A stretch of 64,000 nucleotides of DNA from Vibrio bivalvicida (GCF_001399455.2 NZ_LLEI02000010.1:1-64000); one strand, 5' to 3'; positions 53,277 through 61,028 are shown, counted from the stretch's first letter. Numbers and translations: made by a program. The notes: generated from the letters alone by a model not told the origin.

Positions 53277-53346
53277 GCTTATGCGCCTATCTCTTTTCGC
53301 AGCATTGAACCCGTTTACTGTTTACCCCACTTATAAAGGTTTCATT

Positions 53347-54717
53347 GTGAGTCTCGAATCAACTCTAAAAGCCCAGAGTCAGTCTGGTGTACTGGAATCA
53401 GTATTTAAAATTGCTGAGCGAAAAACAACCTTAGGTACCGAGCTGTACGCAGGCTTTATTACCTTCTTGGCGATGAGCTATATTTTGGCGGTTAACCCAG
53501 CCATTTTGGGCGGCATTCCTGGGATGGATAAAGGTGCGGTGTTTACAGCAACAGCACTGGCAGCGGCAATCGCGACTTTTATTATGGGTGTTTGGGGTAA
53601 TTATCCAGTTATGCTCGCGCCTGGCATGAGTATGAATGGTTTCTTCAAAGGGATGCTACTCAGCGGCTCGGTTGCGCTAGTGTGGAATGAAGCCCTATTT
53701 GGCATCTTTTTATCGGGTGTGTTCTATCTCCTTCTTTCCCTGACCAATATTCGTAGATCTCTGATAGAGTCGATTCCTAACGATCTGAAGAACGCGATTA
53801 CGGTATCGCTTGGTCTGTTTATCGCCTTTTTAGGTTTGAAGAATGCGGGCATCATCGTCGATAACAAGTTTGTCCTTGTCGGTATGGGTAACATTACTGA
53901 ACCACAAGTGATCATCGCTTATATCAGTATCTTTATTGCCCTTGGTTGTATGGTGCGAGATATCAAGCTGGCGACGTTTATCTCATTTGTTAGTGCGATA
54001 GGCCTAACGTTGATTGCTGATATGGTGATGGGCACATCTAATGCGCCAATTCCTGAGCAGATAGTGACGGCGCCGCCAAGCATGGCGAGCACGTTTGGTG
54101 CCGTGTTTGATTTCTCTGGCCTAACCGCAGACAAGATGTTCGATCTGCTGTTTGTTGTGGTGATTTTCCTGATTGTCGACTTCTTTGATGGCATGAGCAC
54201 GATAGTTGGTGTCGGCCGTGATGCAGGCATTATCGACAAAGATGGCAAAGTACCTAACGCTCGTTCAGCCCTAGTTGCGGATGCCGGGGGAACTGTGATT
54301 GGCTCGGTGCTCGGTACAACGTCAATTACTGCGTTCTCTGAGTCGGGTATTGCTTCTTCTCAAGGGGCGAAAACCGGTCTTGCGGCGGTTGTGGTATCAG
54401 GTCTGTTCCTTGTGTCGCTATTTCTATATCCACTATTTTCTATCTTCTCGGCAGCCATGGTTGCTCCGGCTATGGTTGTGGTGGGCATCTACATGATTGG
54501 TCGTTTAGGCCAGATTGATTGGGAGAAGAAAGAGTCTCGTATTGCTGCGTTCTTTACCATCATGTTTACGGTTCTGAGCTTCTCTCCTGCCAACGGTATG
54601 GCGATGGGCTTTATCAGCTATGCATTTACTATGGTGGTTGCGGGTAAAGGTAAGCAGGTTCACCCAATTATCTATGCTCTGTCTGCGGTATTCTTAGCTT
54701 ACTTGCTGCTGCTATAG
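53347..54717 (+). CDS. NCS2 family purine permease (AzgA-like)
   Basis: A 456-aa inner-membrane permease with about 12-14 helices, related to adenine/guanine/hypoxanthine carriers (AdeP, GhxP, PbuG). Motifs include NPAILGGIPGMDKGAVFTAT near residue 50, LAPGMSMNGFF near 98 and VDFFDGMSTIVGVGRDAG near 278-295, followed by TSITAFSESGIA. I chose the GTG at 53347 with AAAGG upstream; an ATG at 53281 lies directly against the riboswitch with no ribosome site. The guanine-type riboswitch and probable PurR site support guanine/hypoxanthine import. Confidence 0.92.
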   Translation: MSLESTLKAQSQSGVLESVFKIAERKTTLGTELYAGFITFLAMSYILAVNPAILGGIPGMDKGAVFTATALAAAIATFIMGVWGNYPVMLAPGMSMNGFFKGMLLSGSVALVWNEALFGIFLSGVFYLLLSLTNIRRSLIESIPNDLKNAITVSLGLFIAFLGLKNAGIIVDNKFVLVGMGNITEPQVIIAYISIFIALGCMVRDIKLATFISFVSAIGLTLIADMVMGTSNAPIPEQIVTAPPSMASTFGAVFDFSGLTADKMFDLLFVVVIFLIVDFFDGMSTIVGVGRDAGIIDKDGKVPNARSALVADAGGTVIGSVLGTTSITAFSESGIASSQGAKTGLAAVVVSGLFLVSLFLYPLFSIFSAAMVAPAMVVVGIYMIGRLGQIDWEKKESRIAAFFTIMFTVLSFSPANGMAMGFISYAFTMVVAGKGKQVHPIIYALSAVFLAYLLLL

Positions 54718-54830
54718 TAAATCACAACTTAGAGAGCGGTTATCGGCTAAAGAATGACGACCGCTCACTTCTTTGTCATACATCTCGTGGTAAACTGGAT
54801 GCCTATTAGTTTTTATCACGGATAGGGATT

Positions 54831-55256
54831 ATGCCTTCCAATCTTCCTAAATCATTCAGCAAGCCATTTCTTAAAATCTTCCACTCATTAGAGGCTGTGC
54901 TGCTAGTGGCGATCACGCTTGCGACGCTGTTTGCGATGGTCGAAGAGTTTGTTCATGTGTTTACTGAAAAACGCGTCCTGTTGACCGATATCCTGTTGAT
55001 GTTTATCTATCTCGAAGTGCTGGCGATGGTTAAGCAGTTCGTGATGAACGGTAAGATCCCAGTGCGCTACCCAATCTACATTGCCATGATGGCGATCGCT
55101 CGATACATCACCTTAGGTATGAAAGAGTTGGATGCGGTATTGGTAGTTTGGCTTTCAGTGGCGGCGTTAATTTTGGCGGTAGCGACAATGGTGATTCGAG
55201 TGGGGCACCATTATTGGCCGTATGTTGATAACAATACCGCCGAGAAAGATGAGTAA
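54831..55256 (+). CDS. psiE: PsiE family membrane protein
   Basis: A 141-aa protein with four predicted transmembrane helices and the PsiE features EAVLLVAITLATLFAMVEEF and IYIAMMAIARYITL. E. coli psiE is induced by phosphate starvation; its role is unknown. Single gene; the start ATG follows ATAGGGAT. Confidence 0.88.
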   Translation: MPSNLPKSFSKPFLKIFHSLEAVLLVAITLATLFAMVEEFVHVFTEKRVLLTDILLMFIYLEVLAMVKQFVMNGKIPVRYPIYIAMMAIARYITLGMKELDAVLVVWLSVAALILAVATMVIRVGHHYWPYVDNNTAEKDE

Positions 55257-55370
55257 GGCTATCTGTGGGGCAGTATGAGGTAAAGAAGTGTAAAGTCTTC
55301 TCAAATCATATTGTTATTTTCTGAATGGCCGATTATCTTTTCATCAACCCCTTTGTGATGAGAGAGTGTG

Positions 55371-55754
55371 ATGCTGCTTCGCTATACATCCACAATTTGT
55401 TTTGTGCTAAGTGCATTGCTATCCACTGTGCTGCTTAGTAGTGCAGCACAAGCCGAAGTCTCTTCTCATCATGTTTCTCCTCATCACACTTCTAACTCGG
55501 TCGTGCAGAAGATAGAGTTTGGTGGATGTGGGTTAAAATCAGCGACTCCAACGACTGAGGTTGGTTGCTGCGACTCCGGCGGTACCTGTTTCGAGAAACA
55601 GTGCTGTTCTCATATAAACGTCTCAAACATTGCACTCGTTGAGACGAATGTTCGCTCCTATAGTTCTCCTTTCCGTTATGCGCTTGCAGTAAGTGCACCT
55701 ATTAGTTACACCAGTGTAGAGATCCAATCTCTATATCGACCTCCAATAGCCTAA
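55371..55754 (+). CDS. small Cys/His-rich exported protein
   Basis: A 127-aa protein with a signal peptide (cleavage after AAQA near residue 28). A His-rich segment (SHHVSPHHTS) and a Cys cluster with GGCG, GCCDSGGTC and QCCSH follow. The C-terminal SLYRPPIA resembles the end of small secreted proteins often found near copper or metal genes. I infer metal binding or disulfides; no family is certain. The start may be the GTG one codon upstream (55368). The 55260-55367 region upstream shows no other gene. It precedes a DMT exporter and may share its transcript. Confidence 0.6.
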   Translation: MLLRYTSTICFVLSALLSTVLLSSAAQAEVSSHHVSPHHTSNSVVQKIEFGGCGLKSATPTTEVGCCDSGGTCFEKQCCSHINVSNIALVETNVRSYSSPFRYALAVSAPISYTSVEIQSLYRPPIA

Positions 55755-55773
55755 TTCTTATTTCTCTACTATT

Positions 55774-55831
55774 CACACAACCTGTTTGTGTGCCTTTGAT
55801 ATCGGTGTAAGTCGCTCGGCTTATTTACACC
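55774..55831 (+). promoter_or_regulatory. two hairpins in the leader before the 35-codon ORF
   Basis: Hairpin 1 is CACACAA/TTGTGTG (55774-55792). Hairpin 2 is GGTGTAA/TTACACC (55804-55831). Neither has a following T-run. They lie between the Cys-rich gene and the small ORF and could be regulatory leader structures. Confidence 0.35.
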
Positions 55832-55852
55832 CCCTGTGATGGGAATAAGAAT

Positions 55853-55960
55853 ATGAAACTTAAAACTATTTATCGCACGAGTATCCGTGCTGCTTCTGCT
55901 GTTTGCTTGCCGACATTAACCGCACTCTCCTTGATGCAAGGAGGTCGTTATGCCGCATAA
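55853..55960 (+). CDS. 35-codon small ORF overlapping the DMT transporter start
   Basis: It encodes MKLKTIYRTSIRAASAVCLP followed by TLTALSLMQGGRYAA, a positively charged then hydrophobic peptide. The ribosome site of the transporter (AAGGAGG) lies inside its coding sequence, and its stop overlaps the transporter start by 11 bases. It could be a coupled leader peptide or a small membrane protein. Its own ribosome site (GGGAATAAG) is weak. Confidence 0.4.
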   Translation: MKLKTIYRTSIRAASAVCLPTLTALSLMQGGRYAA

Positions 55961-56903
55961 ATATCTAACGACGTTTTTGTTTGTCTCAGTATGCCTTATT
56001 TGGGGTACGACTTGGTTAGCTATGGAGGTTGCGGTAGCAACTGTTCCGCCGATCTTTGCTACGGGTCTGAGGTTCTTGATTGCTTCGCCGTTGTTAGTGT
56101 TACTGGCGATAAAGCTGAAACAACCGTTGTTGTTCCCGAAAGGAAAGCAATTTTGGATGTTTGTCGTCGCTATCTTCTATTTTGCGATTCCATTTACCTT
56201 GATGATTTTTGGTGAGCAGTACATCTCATCAGGTTTGGCTTCGATTATTTTTGCCAATATGCCGATTGCTGTGATGGTGACATCAAGTCTGTTTTTAGGC
56301 TTACGTTTGAGTAAGTTACAAATGGCAGGTCTACTTGTTGCGGTATTAAGTTTGGCACTGATCTTAGCGACAGAAATGCCATTGGGTGGCAAAGACTATT
56401 TGCTTGGTTCGCTGGCTCTTGGTGGCGCCGTCGCCATTCATTCTGTGATGTATGTGTTGGTGGAAAAGTACTGCCGTAGCACGCCAGTTTTGACCTATAA
56501 CGCTATACCAAGTTTGATTGCCTCGGTGTGTTTGTTGTTGGTTTCATTCTGGCTAGAGCAACCACAGATCGCGGCATTTTCAGTAGACTCAATGGCGGCA
56601 GTTGCCTATTTGGGTGTTTTCGCAAGTGTCGGTGGCATTGTGGCGTATTTTAAGCTCGGTCAGGTGTCGACGCCGTTTACTGCCTCTATCTGTTTTCTCT
56701 TTTTCCCACTTATCGCTTTAAGTCTGTCTAGTTGGGTAGCGGGAAATAGTTTTTCGATGACATCTCTGTTGTTGATGGTGCCACTACTGCTCGGTATTTT
56801 GGTGACTAAAGCGGAACCGTCTTTTTGGCACAAGCTTGGTTTTTGGCGCACCAAACAACAGCCAGTGCTCTGCGCTCAATGCGCGAAAAGACTTAGTGTC
56901 TAG
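55950..56903 (+). CDS. DMT superfamily transporter (EamA)
   Basis: A 317-aa inner-membrane exporter with ten predicted helices and two EamA repeats (LIWGTTWLAMEVAVATVPP near residue 16 and LALGGAVAIHSVMYVLVEKY near 155). Substrates in the family are small metabolites; none can be assigned. A C-terminal tail (PVLCAQCAKRLSV) has CxxC, which is unusual and might bind metal. A strong AAGGAGG precedes the ATG. It is the last gene before the accessory region. Confidence 0.88.
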   Translation: MPHKYLTTFLFVSVCLIWGTTWLAMEVAVATVPPIFATGLRFLIASPLLVLLAIKLKQPLLFPKGKQFWMFVVAIFYFAIPFTLMIFGEQYISSGLASIIFANMPIAVMVTSSLFLGLRLSKLQMAGLLVAVLSLALILATEMPLGGKDYLLGSLALGGAVAIHSVMYVLVEKYCRSTPVLTYNAIPSLIASVCLLLVSFWLEQPQIAAFSVDSMAAVAYLGVFASVGGIVAYFKLGQVSTPFTASICFLFFPLIALSLSSWVAGNSFSMTSLLLMVPLLLGILVTKAEPSFWHKLGFWRTKQQPVLCAQCAKRLSV

Positions 56904-56916
56904 TTAGGACGTAGAT

Positions 56917-56949
56917 ATAAAAAAGCCCCGCTTTCAATAGCAGGGCTTT
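56917..56949. terminator. DMT transporter terminator
   Basis: AAAAGCCCCGCT and AGCAGGGCTTTT pair with one bulge around TTCAAT and end in TTTTAT. Confidence 0.83.
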
Positions 56950-57059
56950 TATTTCAACTACATTGATTATTCAATGTTTTGGATCTGTTCGTCGAGTAAT
57001 GATTTTTATTATTTATAAATCATGAGCTTAGTGGTTTTGTTTCGTCTGATTTAGGTTTT

Positions 57060-57079
57060 TACTACCCAATATACTACCC
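57060..57079. repeat. direct repeat TACTACCC-N4-TACTACCC
   Basis: Two 8-bp direct copies 12 bases apart, in the non-coding gap between the last core gene and the accessory genes. Closely spaced direct repeats like this can be arm-type integrase sites; no core attachment site is proven. A nearby palindrome ATGATTT...AAATCAT spans about 56999-57023. Confidence 0.3.
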
Positions 57080-57209
57080 GGTTGGTTTAGGTCGCTATGT
57101 TTCTTACGTTGACAATAGTTCTGTTTTTGATGAAAAAATCTTCACTCAGTCACTTTAAGTTGTGACAATATCCTGTAGTTCAAACCTCGATTATTATGTC
57201 GCCAGATCA

Positions 57210-57232
57210 CAAATGATAATGATATTCATTTG
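57210..57232. promoter_or_regulatory. Fur-box-like palindrome in a convergent intergenic gap
   Basis: CAAATGA-TAATGATAT-TCATTTG contains GATAATGATATTCATT, which matches the 19-bp Fur consensus at 15 positions. It lies between the 3' ends of two genes, so it controls neither. The 462-base gap holds this site, the DMT terminator and the TACTACCC repeat; I find no ORF with a ribosome site in it. Confidence 0.6.
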
Positions 57233-57365
57233 TGCATCTATTTTTTGACTAACCGAAACACTAAGCTGTGAGAGTTATATTTGTATACTGAGATACGCAT
57301 AGTGTCATGTAATTCTGCCGTAAACAACTGTACCTTTGTTTTAGGTGTTGTCCCATCAGGGTGTT

Positions 57366-58253
57366 TTAGAGCAGCGTTCGATAGGCGTGAACTTTAACCA
57401 CCTCCTCCACCTTTGGCTTGCTTACTAAGTTCAAGAGTCTCACTTTAAGAGTGTATATTTGATTTTGATACCAGAAGAAGCCTTCCTTACCATGTAGATA
57501 ATAATCTGGCTTTTTGGCAGTTAAGTTTTCCTCTATGTCATCATAGATGCTTTCTTGATCGGCAATGCTTTTTATGAAGTTGTCATAATCTTGTTCAGGG
57601 GTAGTCTGAATCTTAGGTGTACCTGCTCCTGGCTCTTCTTTTGGTATGGTTTTCCCTTTTCTAAATAGAGACGTAAATTTCAGTACAAATGTGCTGGTAG
57701 GTTCAATAAAACAAGGGAGAGTCACCTTGTCGATATCTGCCCGTCTTTGGTGAAAAACGATTAATCCCATTTCTTCTAGTGATTTGATGCTAACAGTGAT
57801 TTTACGGCTGTTCGTTCCAAGTCTAGTGGCTAGCATTTTTATCCCTATTGGGATCCCACCTAGTTTCTCATCATAATTTTTTGCTAGCAACATACACAAA
57901 CAAATGAGAGTAGATTTTGGCTGTTGCCTGATGTTCTTTTCTTCGAAATAACGGTAGATGTTTTGATACTCAACGAATTCATCAGCTATGGGGTTATTTC
58001 GAAATCTTGATTCGCCTAACGGGCTGAATGGCATCAGGTAAACATCATCAAAAGGGGTGAACCCCGGCAATATTGACTCTAGTTGTTCCCAGTTTTTTAT
58101 TCCCAAATAACGTGTGGGAGAGTGACGATTTATATCAATAACTAGCGTCTTTGAATGCCCTTCTGAAAACAAAATGTAACTGCCTTGCCTATCAAACGGG
58201 TTGATGAAATTGTAGAGCTGGTAGGTTGTATCTGTTATCTGATTTGGGGTCAT
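57366..58253 (-). CDS. hypothetical protein with winged-helix-like segment
   Basis: A 295-aa protein that I do not recognise as a whole. Residues 136-170 (IKMLATRLGTNSRKITVSI and KSLEEMGLIVFH) read like a winged helix-turn-helix, as found in plasmid replication and regulatory proteins. It has no signal peptide or membrane helices. The C-terminal 100 residues are charged with an Asp/Glu-rich stretch (DDIEENL). It is divergent from the Gp2-like genes across a 397-base region full of inverted repeats, so it may regulate or replicate the element. Base composition is AT-rich. Confidence 0.6.
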   Translation of the reverse strand: MTPNQITDTTYQLYNFINPFDRQGSYILFSEGHSKTLVIDINRHSPTRYLGIKNWEQLESILPGFTPFDDVYLMPFSPLGESRFRNNPIADEFVEYQNIYRYFEEKNIRQQPKSTLICLCMLLAKNYDEKLGGIPIGIKMLATRLGTNSRKITVSIKSLEEMGLIVFHQRRADIDKVTLPCFIEPTSTFVLKFTSLFRKGKTIPKEEPGAGTPKIQTTPEQDYDNFIKSIADQESIYDDIEENLTAKKPDYYLHGKEGFFWYQNQIYTLKVRLLNLVSKPKVEEVVKVHAYRTLL

Positions 58254-58469
58254 AATGATCTACTATTGGTAACTGTTTTTAGTTGGCTTTCTATGTTTAT
58301 AGAGTGTAGTCCGATTGATTTATATAAATAAATTATTTTTGGGATTGTCACTTTTTATGTGAGTAAATTCCAGAAGTAAAAATGCATGAACCATGATTTT
58401 TGATAAAAAATGAAGGTTGCTGGATAGATTTAGCTGATGTGAAGGCTCAATAACTATTGAAAAATAGGG

Positions 58470-58594
58470 GGTGAGTAAATCGAGGTGGATCGGTAATTAA
58501 TAATATATATACCTACCCATCTACTCACCTAATCCCACACCTCAACCAACTACCTCATCACTCGATATCTTGGTAGGGGAACCCATCCCCTACC
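58470..58594. other. G-free, inverted-repeat-rich region; candidate origin or operator
   Basis: GGTGAGTA (58470-58477) is inverted as TACTCACC (58522-58529). The 70 bases 58494-58563 contain no G on the plus strand and start AT-rich (TAATATATAT). A perfect hairpin GGTAGGGG/CCCCTACC follows (58572-58594). CCTACC at 58512 could also pair with GGTAGG at 58572, allowing alternate folds. The rest of 58254-58469 is AT-rich, with no gene. Its position between a winged-helix-like gene and Gp2-type genes makes an origin plausible, but this is not shown. Confidence 0.4.
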
Positions 58595-58617
58595 CGAAAA
58601 ATAACGTCACTCTCAGT

Positions 58618-58643
58618 ACCTATGTCAGAAGCAAAACATAGGT
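58618..58643 (+). promoter_or_regulatory. ribosome-site-masking hairpin before first Gp2-like gene
   Basis: ACCTATGT and ACATAGGT form an 8-bp stem. The AGGT arm is the only Shine-Dalgarno-like sequence and lies seven bases before the ATG at 58651, so folding would block translation. Confidence 0.5.
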
Positions 58644-58650
58644 CACCATC

Positions 58651-59295
58651 ATGTCTAAAAACCTAACCATCACACACGAACCTACTTTCAACGGAAACAA
58701 GATATACATCGACAAAGAGGGTTTGGTCGTTGAATACCTAGAAGGGATAGACTCAGTCCTTGAGAAAGCTCTAGAGCAATACGCGAGACTTTTTATCGTT
58801 CGAGTAGACCTCAACTTACCAACCGACTTTAGAGGGGATGATTCAGCAGTGATGACTCGTTTCTTTCGATCTCTTAAGTCTCAGGTAGCGGCATATCGAA
58901 GACGTAGTGCTCGGTTAAATGGCAAACCTTATCGTGAAACCACCATTCGATATGTCTGGGCGAAAGAGTGTGATACTTCAACAAGCAGCCACTACCATGT
59001 TGCACTTATTTTTGACAGAAACGTTTTTCGTTCTTTAGGGGATTTTGGTGAATATCAGCAAAGCTTGGCTAACCGTATCCGTAATGCATGGAAGCGCTCT
59101 GTGGATGCCATCTACTCAGGAAAAGAGAAACCAGCCATCCATTTCTCCAAACAAGGCCAGTATCACTTGCTACGTAACTCTGAGGAGTTTGAGGCTGTGT
59201 TTCAGTCCGTCTTTTATCGACTAAGCTACCTAGCGAAGAGAAGAACGAAGCACTTCGGCAAACGTATGAACAACTTCGACCATAGCCGTAAATAG
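58651..59295 (+). CDS. inovirus Gp2 / YagK-YfjJ family protein, copy 1
   Basis: A 214-aa protein of the inovirus-type Gp2 family (PF11726), found in filamentous phages, P4-like elements and genomic islands. It starts with the shared ITHEPTFNG motif, has IRYVWAKECDTS and SSHYHVALIFDRNVF, and ends in YRLSYLAKRRTKHFGKRMNNF. HYH at 114-116 resembles the HUH metal site of rolling-circle initiators; a catalytic Tyr is not assigned. It is the first of three tandem paralogs and is preceded by a hairpin over its ribosome site. Confidence 0.82.
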   Translation: MSKNLTITHEPTFNGNKIYIDKEGLVVEYLEGIDSVLEKALEQYARLFIVRVDLNLPTDFRGDDSAVMTRFFRSLKSQVAAYRRRSARLNGKPYRETTIRYVWAKECDTSTSSHYHVALIFDRNVFRSLGDFGEYQQSLANRIRNAWKRSVDAIYSGKEKPAIHFSKQGQYHLLRNSEEFEAVFQSVFYRLSYLAKRRTKHFGKRMNNFDHSRK

Positions 59296-59316
59296 CTTAA
59301 AAATAACGGCAGTCAC

Positions 59317-59351
59317 AGTTCCTGTGGGATTTACAACAAACTGCAGGAACT
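59317..59351 (+). promoter_or_regulatory. ribosome-site-masking hairpin before second Gp2-like gene
   Basis: AGTTCCTG and CAGGAACT form an 8-bp stem with a 19-base loop. The AGGA of the second arm is the apparent ribosome site for the ATG at 59356. The arm sequence differs from the hairpin before copy 1, but the arrangement is the same. Confidence 0.5.
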
Positions 59352-59355
59352 CATC

Positions 59356-60039
59356 ATGCCAAATCAGCTCAACGCTACTCACAACCGCTTAGAAGCGTCT
59401 AACCACCTCACCATCACCCATGACAGAACGTTTAATGGAAAACCACTCTACTACCACAAGAATGGTCTTATCCTTGAATACCTGGAGGACATCGACCGAG
59501 TGCTGACTGAAGCGCTCGGCCAATATCCTAAACTTTGTGTCGCTCATTTTAATGTACGTCTACCAAGTGACTTTGATGGAAACCATTTTGAGGTATTCAG
59601 TCGTTTCTTTCGTACCTTGGAGTTGGAAACCAATGAGTTGTGCCTAATGAAGTACAGGCGTAGGCCTCACCAATATCATCAAACGGTCATACGCCATGTT
59701 TGGTTCAAGGCGTGTGAGTCCACCAGCCAGTACCATATTGTCTTGTTCTTTGATAAGAGACTTTATCTTTGTTTAGGCAAAAGAGGAGAAGGGAGGAGTC
59801 GCTACCTGTCCAGAGTCAGAAAAGCGTGGGATAGAGCAGTCGAAACCGACTACGGTAGAAGATGTTCAGGACTGGCGTATTCTCCATCTGATGACGTGTA
59901 CGAACTTCTAAAAGGGGATGAAGCGTTCCCATTGCAGTTAAATGAACTCTTCTATCGGATAAGTCGTCTAGCGAAGCCTAACACCAAACACGCCGATAAC
60001 CGCAGCATGAATTTTGGTTGCAGTCATGACTCACCTTAA
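59356..60039 (+). CDS. inovirus Gp2 / YagK-YfjJ family protein, copy 2
   Basis: A 227-aa paralog of copy 1 with an extra 15 residues at the N-terminus. It keeps LTITHDRTFNGKPLYY, VIRHVWFKAC and YRISRLAKPNTKHADNR. The HxH position reads QYH (125-127), so the first histidine is lost. It begins 60 bases after copy 1 and is in the same transcript by spacing. It is probably derived by old duplication. Confidence 0.8.
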   Translation: MPNQLNATHNRLEASNHLTITHDRTFNGKPLYYHKNGLILEYLEDIDRVLTEALGQYPKLCVAHFNVRLPSDFDGNHFEVFSRFFRTLELETNELCLMKYRRRPHQYHQTVIRHVWFKACESTSQYHIVLFFDKRLYLCLGKRGEGRSRYLSRVRKAWDRAVETDYGRRCSGLAYSPSDDVYELLKGDEAFPLQLNELFYRISRLAKPNTKHADNRSMNFGCSHDSP

Positions 60040-60092
60040 AAAATACAGCGCGAGTAATACCTATGTCATTCACAGACTCAGAGGAATTGCTC

Positions 60093-60692
60093 ATGTCTAA
60101 CAATACTTACCTTCCCAACATTACCCATTCAAAAACGTTTAACGACTATCCCGTGTTTTTCAGTGACAAGGGGTTATACGAATCGGCCTTAACCAGAATG
60201 ACGGAAGTCTTTGAACAAGCAACGGAGGCGTTTGACGCGGCCTTGGCAACACGTCTGGATTTGTTTCTACCAGAAGACCATCAAGATACCGACCTCAGCA
60301 TTATTAACGATTACTTTAAGCTGCTTAAAGAAAAGCTCGATACGGAGTCTGTGTTCTATGTATGGCGTAAGCGAGAGGACAAGGTGCCGTCCCACAACTA
60401 TCGCGTGATGCTGTTTACTGACTACAGCCAGCATTTTGGCCCCGCCATTTGCTGGGAAAAACGCAACGAATTGGTCGAGCACCTTAAAGATGCTTGGCAA
60501 GAAGCGATAGAAAAGCACTACAGCGGCAAAGCGCGCTCATTGGTGTTTCTCAATGACCGAGGCAACTATGGCTTGGGGACACGCTGTAGGGAGCAGGACA
60601 AGAACATCAAGCGTTGTGTCTTTCATCGCATGAGCAGTCTTGCTGAGGCATGGAATGAGCAGCGTTACTTCTTTGGCTCTAGTGCAGATTAG
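60093..60692 (+). CDS. inovirus Gp2-like protein, copy 3 (divergent)
   Basis: A 199-aa paralog, the most diverged and shortest. ITHSKTFNDYPVFFSDKGLYE, SVFYVWRKREDK and HRMSSLAEAWNEQRYFFG align with the other two. The HxH position reads HNYR (101-104). I chose the ATG at 60093 because AGAGGA lies eight bases upstream and the start aligns with copy 1; an ATG at 60063 lies in an ACCTATGTCA sequence that repeats the left arm of the copy 1 hairpin. It ends 64 bases before alpA. Confidence 0.75.
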   Translation: MSNNTYLPNITHSKTFNDYPVFFSDKGLYESALTRMTEVFEQATEAFDAALATRLDLFLPEDHQDTDLSIINDYFKLLKEKLDTESVFYVWRKREDKVPSHNYRVMLFTDYSQHFGPAICWEKRNELVEHLKDAWQEAIEKHYSGKARSLVFLNDRGNYGLGTRCREQDKNIKRCVFHRMSSLAEAWNEQRYFFGSSAD

Positions 60693-60756
60693 ACCGACTG
60701 CATTTTTTTACATTGGCGGCTTATGTCATGGGTATATACACAGGAGACGATTCCCG

Positions 60757-60960
60757 ATGACAATGAGATTTCTACGAATCGAAGACGTGATGTCACTAAC
60801 TGGGCTAGGCCGTTCCACTATTTACAAGTTCATGGATGAAGACATTTTTCCAAAAACCATTCCATTGGGAGGAAGAGCAGTGGGATGGCTAGAAAGTGAA
60901 ATCGAAGAATGGATGGAATCGCGTCTAGCACTGCGAGACAACCAAGAATCTTTTCAGTAA
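60757..60960 (+). CDS. AlpA family transcriptional regulator
   Basis: A 67-aa AlpA-type helix-turn-helix protein (MRFLRIEDVMSLTGLGRST, IYKFM, FPKTIPLGGRAVGW, EIEEWMESR). AlpA proteins control excision and gene expression of P4-like islands. The ATG at 60757 has CAGGAGA upstream; the frame extends further upstream without a plausible start. Its presence supports a mobile element. A second in-frame ATG lies two codons downstream. Confidence 0.9.
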   Translation: MTMRFLRIEDVMSLTGLGRSTIYKFMDEDIFPKTIPLGGRAVGWLESEIEEWMESRLALRDNQESFQ

Positions 60961-61028
60961 CACAAACATCAACAGGGCGCTGGCTAGGCAAAGTCATGCG
61001 CCCTTTTTCAATTAGAGAGAGATAAAAA

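Noticed and set aside
53281..53346. ATG start of the NCS2 permease at 53281
   Set aside because: It abuts the riboswitch with no Shine-Dalgarno; the GTG at 53347 has AAAGG at proper spacing and gives the normal family N-terminus.
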